From CAVXNB01 sp963763085 (lineage in GTDB: Bacteria; Actinomycetota; Acidimicrobiia; Acidimicrobiales; Bog-793): a stretch of 64,000 nt of DNA. Location of the stretch: positions 682,001-746,000 of the forward strand of contig CAVXNB010000003.1 of the NCBI GenBank assembly GCA_963763085.1, given 5' to 3'. Each line of letters opens with the position of its first letter. The first letter of the stretch is position 1. Of this stretch, positions 47,913 through 55,637 are shown piece after piece. The notes beneath the pieces were generated by a model, which did not search any database, was not told the DNA's origin, and saw only the letters and a program-made list of their open reading frames with translations. A program made the position numbers and the translations under genes.

Positions 47913-49759
47913 GATGCCCCGCCGGCGCCCACGGAGGCCGGTACGTCCACCTGCCGGGACACCGCCCCGACGAGCTCGCCGGCGTCGATCGCCCGACCCT
48001 GGTCGGGCGGCGACGGCGGCTCGTCGGACGTCTCCTCGTTGACGTAGCGCGTGCCGCTCAGCCACGACGCAAGCGCGGCCACCAGACAAGCAGCGCCGGC
48101 GAAGTCGAAGGCCTGGCGCAACCCGTTCTCGAACGGGGCCGAGATCAGGTACGGGAAGAAGCTACGGCTCGTCAGCAACCGTGCGTGCGCGGGCGAGATC
48201 TGATGAATCGTCGAACCGAGCAGCACCCGCATCGGGTTGTCGCCGAGGAAGGCGGCGAACAGCACGCCTACCGGCGGCAGGTGCGAGATCCGCGTCGCAG
48301 TGGCCGCGGGCACGCCGGCGGCGGTCAAGCCCGCGAAGAGATGCGACGGGAGACCAGCCGCGAGGCCGAGCACCATCAGGCTGAAGAACACCCCGATCGA
48401 GAGCACCATGGCCGAGTTCTGGAAGGTAGCCGCCATGCCGCTCCCGACGCCGCGCTGGTCTGGCGGAACGCTGTTCATGACCTGCGCCCGGTTGGGCGAG
48501 GCGAACAGCCCCATCGAGGTGCCGAGCGCGAGCAGCAAGAGCGCGAACCACACGTACGAGAAGTCGACGGGCAACGCCTCCAGCAGGAAGAAGCTCGCAG
48601 CCGAGCAGATCATGCCGGCGGTCGCGAACGGCCTCGGGCCGTACCGGTCCGAGAGCAGGCCGGCGATCGGCCCCGACACGATGAAGCCGACCGTCAGCGG
48701 CACCATGTAGATCCCCGCCCAGAGGGGAGTGGCCGAGAAGCTGTAGCCGTGCAGGGGCAGCCAGACCCCCTGCAGCCAGATGATGAGGATGAACATCAGG
48801 CCGCCCCGCCCGAGCGACGAGAGCAGGCTGGCGACGTTGCCGAACGCGAACGCCTTGATCTTGAACAAGGGCAGGTGGAACATCGGTTGGGCGACCCGGG
48901 TCTCGATCACGCAGAAGGCGGCGAGGAGCGCGACGCCGCCGACGAGGGCGGCGACGACCATGGGGTTCGTCCAGCCCATGGTGTCGCCGCCGTAGGGCTG
49001 GATGCCGTAGGTGATTCCGACGAGCACCGAGATCAGTCCCAGGGCGAAGGTCACCGTGCCCCACCAGTCGATGCGTGCGTGCCGTCTGACGCCCCGCTCC
49101 TCGAGCTTCAGATATGCCCAGATCGTGCCCCCGACCCCGAAGGGGACCGAGACCAGGAATACGAGCCGCCAGTCGAGCGGGCCGAGCAGGCCCCCCATCA
49201 CGAGCCCGATAAACGACCCCGAGATCGCGGCGACGTTGTTGATCCCGAGCGCGAACCCCCGCTGACTGGCGGGAAAGGCGTCGGTCAGGATGGCGGCGGA
49301 GTTCGCCATGAGCATCGCCGCGCCGAGGCCCTGCACGACGCGCATCCCGATCAGGTAGGACGCTCCGGCGCCGCCCTGCAACCAGTCGACCGCGAGCAGG
49401 ATCGATCCGAGCGTGAAGACGGCGAACCCGAGCTCGTACATCTTCACCCGGCCGTAGATGTCGCCGATGCGCCCGAAGGCGACGACGAGCACGGCGGTCA
49501 CGACGAGGAAGCCCATCAGCATCCAGAGCAGGTAGCCCACGTTGCCCGGGGCGAGGGGGTCGAGGCCGATGCCGCGGAAGATGTCCGGGAGCGCGATCAG
49601 CGTGATGGACGTGTTGATCGTCGCCATCAGCATGCCGAGCGTCGTGTTCGAGAGCGCGACCCACTTGTACCGGTCCGCCGGGGCGCCCAGAACCGGGCCG
49701 GGCAGCGCGACGGCCCTGGCGGCACTGGCCGTCGAAGCGCCTGGCTGGGACCCTGCCAT
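47909..49759 (-). CDS. MFS transporter, DHA2/EmrB-type drug efflux
   Basis: A 616-residue protein with about 14 hydrophobic helices. Features are NTTLGMLMATINTSITLIALP (helix 1), FGRIGDIYGRVKMYELGF (motif A), RVVQGLGAAMLMANSAAI (motif B), GFALGINNVAAISGSFIGLVMGG (motif C), and an extracellular loop near the C-terminus. It exports drugs or other hydrophobic compounds by proton antiport. A Ser/Pro/Ala-rich cytoplasmic tail ends it. Upstream, GTTTAC at 49793 and 49810 (17 bp apart) and a TTGACG on the minus strand may form its promoter. merR follows in overlap. Confidence 0.93.
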   Translation of the reverse strand: MAGSQPGASTASAARAVALPGPVLGAPADRYKWVALSNTTLGMLMATINTSITLIALPDIFRGIGLDPLAPGNVGYLLWMLMGFLVVTAVLVVAFGRIGDIYGRVKMYELGFAVFTLGSILLAVDWLQGGAGASYLIGMRVVQGLGAAMLMANSAAILTDAFPASQRGFALGINNVAAISGSFIGLVMGGLLGPLDWRLVFLVSVPFGVGGTIWAYLKLEERGVRRHARIDWWGTVTFALGLISVLVGITYGIQPYGGDTMGWTNPMVVAALVGGVALLAAFCVIETRVAQPMFHLPLFKIKAFAFGNVASLLSSLGRGGLMFILIIWLQGVWLPLHGYSFSATPLWAGIYMVPLTVGFIVSGPIAGLLSDRYGPRPFATAGMICSAASFFLLEALPVDFSYVWFALLLLALGTSMGLFASPNRAQVMNSVPPDQRGVGSGMAATFQNSAMVLSIGVFFSLMVLGLAAGLPSHLFAGLTAAGVPAATATRISHLPPVGVLFAAFLGDNPMRVLLGSTIHQISPAHARLLTSRSFFPYLISAPFENGLRQAFDFAGAACLVAALASWLSGTRYVNEETSDEPPSPPDQGRAIDAGELVGAVSRQVDVPASVGAGGAS

Positions 49760-49792
49760 GAACTACCTTCCTCGTGTACGGAACCAATCGGG

Positions 49793-49815
49793 GTTTACGT
49801 CAACGTTAAGTTTAC
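49793..49815 (-). promoter_or_regulatory. Candidate promoter/operator of the MFS-merR operon
   Basis: Two GTTTAC hexamers (49793-49798 and 49810-49815) surround TTGACG read on the minus strand (about 49805-49800), 40-50 bp before the MFS ATG. MerR proteins bind between -35 and -10 elements, but no clean palindrome is visible, so this is a weak call. Confidence 0.3.
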
Positions 49816-49875
49816 ACGCGGCAAACGGGGCCTCGTTCAGCCGTCCGTCCCTCGAAAATTCATCTAATTCCCTCG

Positions 49876-49904
49876 TTATGCTCGAATAGGTCCGGATTAT
49901 GCTC
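49876..49904 (+). promoter_or_regulatory. Direct repeat TTATGCTC upstream of pstC
   Basis: TTATGCTC occurs at 49876-49883 and at 49897-49904, 21 bp apart, ending 14 bp before the pstC GTG. CCCTCG is also repeated at 21-bp spacing just upstream. It could be a PHO-box-like activator site; no match to the published Streptomyces PHO box is evident. Confidence 0.3.
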
Positions 49905-49918
49905 TCGGCTCGAGTCCC

Positions 49919-50921
49919 GTGAGTACCCTCGAGCTCCCTCCCACACCTATGGTCCTGCCCGGCGCGCCCAAGCCGCGCCGGATCATCCGGCTCAGCACCG
50001 CCAGCGACCGTGCGTATCGGGGGATCACGACTGCGGCCGGGATCGGCGTGCTGGTGATCCTGTTTCTGATCGGGCTGTTCCTCTCGATCCAGGCCTACCC
50101 GGCCATCAAGTACATGGGGTGGAGGTTCTTCACCGAGACCGGCTGGATCACCCAAGGACCCCATCCCTCTTTCGGCGTCGCCGCTCTCACCTACTGGACG
50201 ATCGTCATCGCCGTCATCGCGCTCGTCGTGGCGGTCCCGCTGTCGCTCTGCACGGCCCTGTTCATCACCGAGTACGCCCCCCGCCGGGTCCGAGCAGTCC
50301 TTATCACCATCGTCGACCTTCTCGCGGTCGTACCGAGCATCATCTACGGCCTCTGGGGCGCCGCCGTGCTGCAGCCGAATTTCCCGGGCTTCGCCACCTG
50401 GCTGTCCACCCATCTGTCCTTCATTCCGCTCTTCAAGGTCGAGGAGGGTGCGCAGCTGACCTCCTCGGCGGCGATCGCCGGCATCGTCGTCGGGATCATG
50501 ATCACCCCGATAATCACCTCCATCAGCCGCGAGCTCTTCTCGCTGGCGCCGGTCGGCGAACGCGAGGGCGCGCTCGCTCTCGGCGCCACCAAATCGCAGA
50601 TGATCCGAACCGTCGTCATTCCGTTCGGCCGCGGCGGCATGATCGGCGCGATCATGCTCGCCTTCGGCCGGGCACTCGGCGAGACGATCGCGGTGGCGAT
50701 CATCATCAGCCCGATCTACACGATCAACCCGCACATCCTTCAGGCGGGTGCCGAACAGCATCGCCGCTTTGATCGCGCTGTTCTTCGGCTCGGGCGGCCC
50801 GCTCGGAGAGCATGCCCAGCTTGCCGCCGGCCTCGTGCTCTTCTTTCTCACGCTCGTGGTGAACCTGCTGGCGACGATCATCGTCAACCGTTCCCGGAGT
50901 GGCAAGGGCGTCGAACTGTGA
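49919..50921 (+). CDS. pstC: Phosphate ABC transporter permease PstC, one frameshift
   Basis: About 333 residues with GTG 49919. A cytoplasmic N-terminus is followed by helices at about 40-60, 90-115, 125-150, 180-205 and 245-265, plus a last one. The permease EAA-like loop is ISRELFSLAPVGEREGALALGATKSQMIRTVVIP, then GRALGETIAVAIII. An extra base near 50749 (after LQAGA) breaks the frame; NSIAALIALFFGSGGPLGEHAQLAAGLVLF continues to TGA 50921. Because of the indel the raw frame appears fused to pstA, which it is not. High-affinity phosphate import; no pstS or pstB is nearby. Confidence 0.92.
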
Positions 50922-52111
50922 CCGCCGTCACGACCTCGCCCTCAACCTCTGGGCCGCAGGCCCCGCCGAGCCCTCGCCGGCCGAGAAACTTTCAGGCGAG
51001 TGACGCCATCCTGCTCGTGGGCTCGATGCTCTCGGCAATGGCCCTCGTCTGGCTCATCTTCTACCAGTTGACCGAGCTCTCGGGCGGCGTCGGATACTGG
51101 CTCTGCGCCTTCATCGTCTTCCTGGTCACTTACTGGGCTGCCGAAGCCCAGGTTCACGGGCGGATCGTCGCCAACGACCGCGTCGTGAGCGCCTTGATCA
51201 CCGCCGGCGCCATCGCGCTGATCGCGCCTCTCGCCCTCGTCATCGGCTTTCTCGTCAAGCGCGGGTACCACTACCTGAGCTGGAACTTCATCACCCAGGA
51301 CCAGAAGGGGGTCGGGCCGCTCAGCCCGGCGAGCCAAGGAGGCGTCGCTCACGCCATCGTCGGGACGCTCGAGGAGGTCGGCATCGCCGCCGCGATCGGC
51401 GTCCCGGCCGCGCTGCTCACGGCCGTCTACCTGAACGAGGTGGGCGGCCGCCTCACGCGCACGGTGCGGACGGTCGTGACCGCCATGAGCGGTCTTCCCT
51501 CCATCGTCGCCGGAATCTTCATCTACTCGTTGTGGGTGAAGGAAATTGCCCACGGTCAGTTCTCTGGCTTCGCCGGCGCGCTCGCGCTGTCGGTCATGCT
51601 CCTTCCCTCCGTCACCAGAACCACCGAAGAAGTGCTCAAAGTGGTGCCGAGCGGACTGCGGGAAGCGTCCCAGGCGATGGGAGCGCCGGACTGGCGAACG
51701 ACGTGGTCCGTCGTGCTCCCTACGGCGCGTCGCGGCATCGTGACGGCCATCCTGCTCGGCATCGCGCGGGCGGTCGGCGAGACCGCGCCCCTCATCGTCA
51801 CGATCTTCGGCAACAACGTCATGAACGCCAATCCGTTCCATGGTCCGCAGGAGGCGCTGCCATTCTTCATCTGGGAAGGCGTTCGCTCCTCCCAGGCCCG
51901 CGAGGTCGCCCAGGCCTACACGGCCGGTCTCGTGCTCGTCATCATGGTGCTCATCCTGTTCACCGCGGCGCGCATCCTGGGCAGCGGCGCATTCAGCCGC
52001 CGGCGGAAGTACCCCGGCACGACCGGGCAGGACGTCGAGAGCGTGTTCGACGAACAGGGACTCGTCAACCGAGCCCCCTCCTGGGAGCGAACGCCCGACG
52101 AATCTCCCTGA
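50918..52111 (+). CDS. pstA: Phosphate ABC transporter permease PstA
   Basis: A 397-residue permease from GTG 50918, overlapping the restored pstC stop (GTGA). A Pro/Ser-rich cytoplasmic segment (about 1-30) is followed by helices, the FITQDQKGVGPLSPASQGGVAHAIVGT periplasmic/first-helix region, AVYLNEVGGRL, and the EAA loop TRTTEEVLKVVPSGLREASQAMGAPDWRTTWSVVLP. It ends with an acidic tail (DVESVFDEQG). With PstC it forms the membrane channel of PstSCAB. An extra N-terminal helix pair makes it longer than typical PstA (about 290-300). Confidence 0.93.
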   Translation: MTAVTTSPSTSGPQAPPSPRRPRNFQASDAILLVGSMLSAMALVWLIFYQLTELSGGVGYWLCAFIVFLVTYWAAEAQVHGRIVANDRVVSALITAGAIALIAPLALVIGFLVKRGYHYLSWNFITQDQKGVGPLSPASQGGVAHAIVGTLEEVGIAAAIGVPAALLTAVYLNEVGGRLTRTVRTVVTAMSGLPSIVAGIFIYSLWVKEIAHGQFSGFAGALALSVMLLPSVTRTTEEVLKVVPSGLREASQAMGAPDWRTTWSVVLPTARRGIVTAILLGIARAVGETAPLIVTIFGNNVMNANPFHGPQEALPFFIWEGVRSSQAREVAQAYTAGLVLVIMVLILFTAARILGSGAFSRRRKYPGTTGQDVESVFDEQGLVNRAPSWERTPDESP

Positions 52112-52177
52112 GACTTCTGTCACCTACGAGCGCGACGGCGGTGGCTCGAGGAGGCGATAGTCAAATTCTCTCTTGAA

Positions 52178-52227
52178 CTTGCCTCCGTTAATGATTGCGA
52201 CTGGTCGCAATCTCGATCCGAGGCAAG
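52178..52227. promoter_or_regulatory. Nested double palindrome upstream of the DksA-like gene
   Basis: The outer arms CTTGCCTC (52178-52185) and GAGGCAAG (52220-52227) enclose the inner perfect inverted repeat GATTGCGA-CTGG-TCGCAATC (52193-52212), with exactly 7 bases on each side between the stems. As RNA it would be a 50-nt hairpin with a symmetric internal loop. As DNA it could be a two-site operator. It lies in the 273-bp gap between pstA and the DksA-like gene. No T-tract follows, so terminator function is less likely. Confidence 0.55.
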
Positions 52228-52384
52228 ATGAACGCGAAATTCAATGTGGCCGGCGGTGCCGGAGGCATCGGCGAGCAGCCGCCGAGGGATGACCGGAATC
52301 GGGGCCGAAGCGGCGTATCGTCGTAGCGAGGCGGGAGCCCGCCGGCGGACCGCCGGCGTCGGGATCCCCCTCTTGGAGACCATT

Positions 52385-52729
52385 GTGGAACGAAATGAGC
52401 TCATAGCGCTGCTCGAGGCGCGCCGCGAGGACCTCGCTGAGGAGCTGGCCGAGCTCGCGCAGCCCGTTCGGGCGCCGGGGGTCCAGATGCAGTTCGGCAA
52501 GCGCGCCGGCGACCACACGGCCGACGCGGTCCTGCAGATGACGCGGACGGTGACCGCAGGCGAGCTCCACCAGGTCGCGAGCGAGATCGACCGGGCGCTC
52601 GAGAAGCTCGAAGAAGACTCCTACGGAGTCTGCGACGAATGCGGGCGCCCCATCGCCCCCGAGCGGCTCGAAGCGCTGGTGTGGGCGACGCGCTGTGTGC
52701 AATGCCAATCGCTCCGGGTCAAAGCGTGA
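52385..52729 (+). CDS. DksA/TraR-type C4 zinc-finger protein
   Basis: A 114-residue protein from GTG 52385 (TTGGAG site 7 bp upstream); longer frames exist upstream but run through the structured leader. A helical hairpin (ELIALLEARREDLAEELAEL) is followed by the zinc finger CDECGRPIAPERLEALVWATRCVQC with the C-X2-C-X17-C-X2-C spacing. In the coiled-coil tip no DxxDxA motif typical of true DksA is seen, so it is a DksA-like RNA polymerase-binding or general C4 protein. The stop overlaps the next gene (GTGA). Confidence 0.83.
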   Translation: MERNELIALLEARREDLAEELAELAQPVRAPGVQMQFGKRAGDHTADAVLQMTRTVTAGELHQVASEIDRALEKLEEDSYGVCDECGRPIAPERLEALVWATRCVQCQSLRVKA

Positions 52730-53991
52730 GCCGGACGGCTCGAACGCGTCGCATCGCCGCGACTCGACCGGCGTCGTTGTCGTTGCTGCTCATCTCGATT
52801 GCGGGACTGCTCGCCGCTTGCGCGTCGGCGCAGGCCACTGCCCCACCGACGACGAAGGCGCCCGGTGGATCGGGCGACCCGGTCACGACGACTCCGCCGG
52901 CGAGCTCGACATCCACTTCCACGTCGACCTCGACGACCACGACCCTGCCGATCAAGCGGATTCCGCCTGGACTTCCGGCCGATCGGAGGCACCTGGTGCT
53001 CATCAAGACCATTGGCGGTCACATCTCCCCGAAGTCGGTCGACGCTTCGGACACCGGACTCGTCTTCGCGCAGAACATGATGTACACCCACACTGTCACC
53101 GTGTACGACAGCGCCGGCGATCTCGTAAAGACCATCCCCGACACCGTCGACATGAGCTTGTTCGGCTACCCGGGCCATCCCGGCATCACCCACGGCGCAC
53201 CGGTGGAGGCGGCGTTCACGCCCGACTCGCGGTATGTCTATGTTTCGAACTACTCCATGTACGGCGTCGGCATGGGCCCCGAGGGCAACGACGACTGCAC
53301 GCCTGCTTCGGCCGAGGCGGCCGGCGACACGAACAGCTACGTCTACCGGATCGACACCAGGACGCTCAGGATCGACCAGGTGATCGAGGTCGGCCTCGTG
53401 CCGAAGTTCCTGGCGGTGACACCGAACGACAAGTATCTGCTGGTCTCGAATTGGTGCTCGTACAATCTGAGCGTCGTCGACATCGCGACGGGCAAGCAGG
53501 TCGCCGTCCTCCCCATGGGCCCCTATCCGCGTGGGATCGCGATCTCCCCCGACTCCGCCACCGCCTACGTGGCGATCATGGGCAGCGACATCATCCAGAA
53601 GGTCGACCTCGACAACCTCACACTCGGCGGCTCGTTCTACGTGGGCGTCAATCCCCGTCACGTCGTGATCGACGCGGACGGGAGGTACCTCTACGTGTCG
53701 TTGAACGCTCCGGGGGAGGTCGTGAAGGTCGACATCGCGACCGAGCGGGTTGTCGCGACGAGGCAGACCGGGGACCAGTGCCGCTCTCTCGCGATCTCGA
53801 CCGACGGCACGGCGCTCTACGTCGTGAACTATCTGTCCGACACCGTCTCGTTGCTGCGGGCCTCGGATCTCGCCATCCTGCAGACCGTTCCGACCGGGGT
53901 GCGGCCCATCGGGATCACCTACGACGCGATGACAGGCGACGTCTGGGTCGCCGTCTACACCGGACAGATCCTGGTCTTCGCGACGCGTTGA
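52726..53991 (+). CDS. YVTN-type beta-propeller lipoprotein
   Basis: A 421-residue protein from GTG 52726. A basic N-terminus and hydrophobic stretch (LSLLLISIAGLLAAC) end in a lipobox with Cys near residue 32, so it is predicted to be a lipoprotein on the outer face of the membrane. A Ser/Thr/Pro linker (about 45-75) separates it from a beta-propeller with repeats such as DSRYVYVSNYS, NDKYLLVSNWCSYNLSVVD, DSATAYVAIMG, DGRYLYVSLN and DGTALYVVNYLSDTVSLL. YVTN/YncE propellers are binding platforms; the ligand is unknown. Coupled translation with a DksA-like protein is unusual. Confidence 0.88.
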   Translation: MSRTARTRRIAATRPASLSLLLISIAGLLAACASAQATAPPTTKAPGGSGDPVTTTPPASSTSTSTSTSTTTTLPIKRIPPGLPADRRHLVLIKTIGGHISPKSVDASDTGLVFAQNMMYTHTVTVYDSAGDLVKTIPDTVDMSLFGYPGHPGITHGAPVEAAFTPDSRYVYVSNYSMYGVGMGPEGNDDCTPASAEAAGDTNSYVYRIDTRTLRIDQVIEVGLVPKFLAVTPNDKYLLVSNWCSYNLSVVDIATGKQVAVLPMGPYPRGIAISPDSATAYVAIMGSDIIQKVDLDNLTLGGSFYVGVNPRHVVIDADGRYLYVSLNAPGEVVKVDIATERVVATRQTGDQCRSLAISTDGTALYVVNYLSDTVSLLRASDLAILQTVPTGVRPIGITYDAMTGDVWVAVYTGQILVFATR

Positions 53992-54010
53992 GCTCGGGCG
54001 GCTCGCCGGG

Positions 54011-55636
54011 TCAGCGGCGGACCGGCCGACCCTCGTGCCAGACGGCCTCGGGCGTCTCCCGCACCGTGCCGTCGGACCCGAACACTAGAAACCGGTCGAA
54101 CTCGTTGGCGAACCAGCGATCGTGGGTGACCGCCACGACCGTGCCGGCGTAAGCGGCGAGAGCTTGTTCGAGCGCTTCGGCGCTGTCGACGTCGAGGTTG
54201 TCGGTCGGTTCGTCGAGCAGGAGCAACGTGGTTCCCTTCACCTCGAGCAAGAGGATCTGCCACCGAGCCTGCTGGCCGCCCGACAGGTTCTCGAACCACT
54301 GGTCGCCCTGGCCGTGCAACTCGTACCGGCGCAGGATGCCCATCGCCTTGCCCCGGTCGAGATCCTCCGAGGCCAGGATCTCGACCGGTGACCGGTGATG
54401 CCACTCGGGATGGCTGTGCGTCTGCGCGAAGTGTCCGGGCACGACCCTGGCGCCCAGCCGGCAGCTGCCGGTATGGGCGACGCTCGACGGCGGGATGGCC
54501 TCGGTGCCGCCGTCCGCGAGTAGCCGCAGGAAATGCGACTTGCCACTCCCGTTTGCACCGAGGACCGCCACGCGATCGCCGAAGAAGATCTCGCAGTCGA
54601 ACGGCTTCATGAGGCCAGTGATCCCGAGGGCGGCGCACGTCACGGCGCGCACGCCGGTGCGCCCGCCGCCGAGGCGCATCGAGATGTGCTGCCGGCGCGG
54701 AGGTTCCTCGGGCGGGCCCGCTTCCTCGTACTTGCGGACCCGTGTCTGCATCGCCCGGTAACGCGCCGCCACGACCTCGGAAACCGCCGCCTGCTGTTTC
54801 AGGGTCTGCAGAAGCTCGCGGAGGCGGTCGCGCTCCTCGGTCCAGCGCCGCAACATCTCCTCCAGCCGCTCGTGGCGGGCCTCACGGGCGTCGAAGTAGC
54901 TGGCGAACCCGCCGCCGTGGGTCCAGGCGGACCGCCCTTCGACGGTCACCACTCGGTCGGCCGTACGGGCGAGCAGCTCGCGGTCGTGACTGACGAACAG
55001 CACCGTCTTCGGCGTCGCCTTCAACCGCTCCTCCAGCCACTCCTTGGCGGGCACGTCGAGATAGTTGTCAGGTTCGTCGAGCAGCAGAAGGTCATCGCGG
55101 CCGAGGAGGAGGGCTTCGAGGACGAGGCGTTTCTGCTCGCCGCCAGACAGGGTCGCCGCATCGCGGTGCGCGACCCGTTGCAGTGGAGCGTCGAGAGCCG
55201 AGGTCGTGCAGACGTCCCACAACACCTCGGCGTCGTATCCGCCGGCGTCGCCCCAGTGCACGAGCGCCTCGGCGTAGGCCATCTGCGCCGGCAGGTCGTC
55301 GGACTCCATCATCGCGATCTCGGCGCGCTCGAGCCGCTCGTGCGCCTCCCGGATCGCCGGGGAACTGATCGACACGAGCAACTCGCGAACCGACCGGCCG
55401 TCGCGCACCGAACCGACGAACTGCGGCATGACTCCGATCGATCCCGAGATCGACACGGTCCCCTCTGTCGGCTCGAGCGTCCCCGCCAGGATCCGCAGGA
55501 TGGTTGTCTTGCCAGACCCGTTCGCCCCGACTAGTGCGGTCTTGGTCCCGTCGCCGACCCGAAACGTGACGTCGTCCAACAACGGTCGCCCGTCCGGCAA
55601 CACGTACGCGACCCTCGACAGTTGGACGTGACCCAC
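54011..55636 (-). CDS. ABC-F family ATP-binding protein
   Basis: A 541-residue soluble protein with two ABC domains and no membrane domain. Domain 1: VGANGSGKTTILRIL, LSGGEQKRLVLEALLL, LLLLDEPDNYLDVP. Domain 2: LGANGSGKSHFLRLL, LSGGQQARWQILLLE, LLLLDEPTDNLDVDS. Between them, a charged linker (RHERLEEMLRRWTEERDRLRELL) is the P-site tRNA-interaction region of translational ABC-F factors. It probably rescues stalled or drug-bound ribosomes; no antibiotic specificity is evident. It starts 1 bp after the putA stop region and is co-directional. Confidence 0.93.
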   Translation of the reverse strand: MGHVQLSRVAYVLPDGRPLLDDVTFRVGDGTKTALVGANGSGKTTILRILAGTLEPTEGTVSISGSIGVMPQFVGSVRDGRSVRELLVSISSPAIREAHERLERAEIAMMESDDLPAQMAYAEALVHWGDAGGYDAEVLWDVCTTSALDAPLQRVAHRDAATLSGGEQKRLVLEALLLGRDDLLLLDEPDNYLDVPAKEWLEERLKATPKTVLFVSHDRELLARTADRVVTVEGRSAWTHGGGFASYFDAREARHERLEEMLRRWTEERDRLRELLQTLKQQAAVSEVVAARYRAMQTRVRKYEEAGPPEEPPRRQHISMRLGGGRTGVRAVTCAALGITGLMKPFDCEIFFGDRVAVLGANGSGKSHFLRLLADGGTEAIPPSSVAHTGSCRLGARVVPGHFAQTHSHPEWHHRSPVEILASEDLDRGKAMGILRRYELHGQGDQWFENLSGGQQARWQILLLEVKGTTLLLLDEPTDNLDVDSAEALEQALAAYAGTVVAVTHDRWFANEFDRFLVFGSDGTVRETPEAVWHEGRPVRR

Positions 55637-55637
55637 G

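Noticed and set aside
49919..52111. Apparent PstC-PstA fusion protein
   Set aside because: A single extra base near 50749 merges the frames. The normal PstC C-terminus and a GTGA overlap are present in the adjacent frame.
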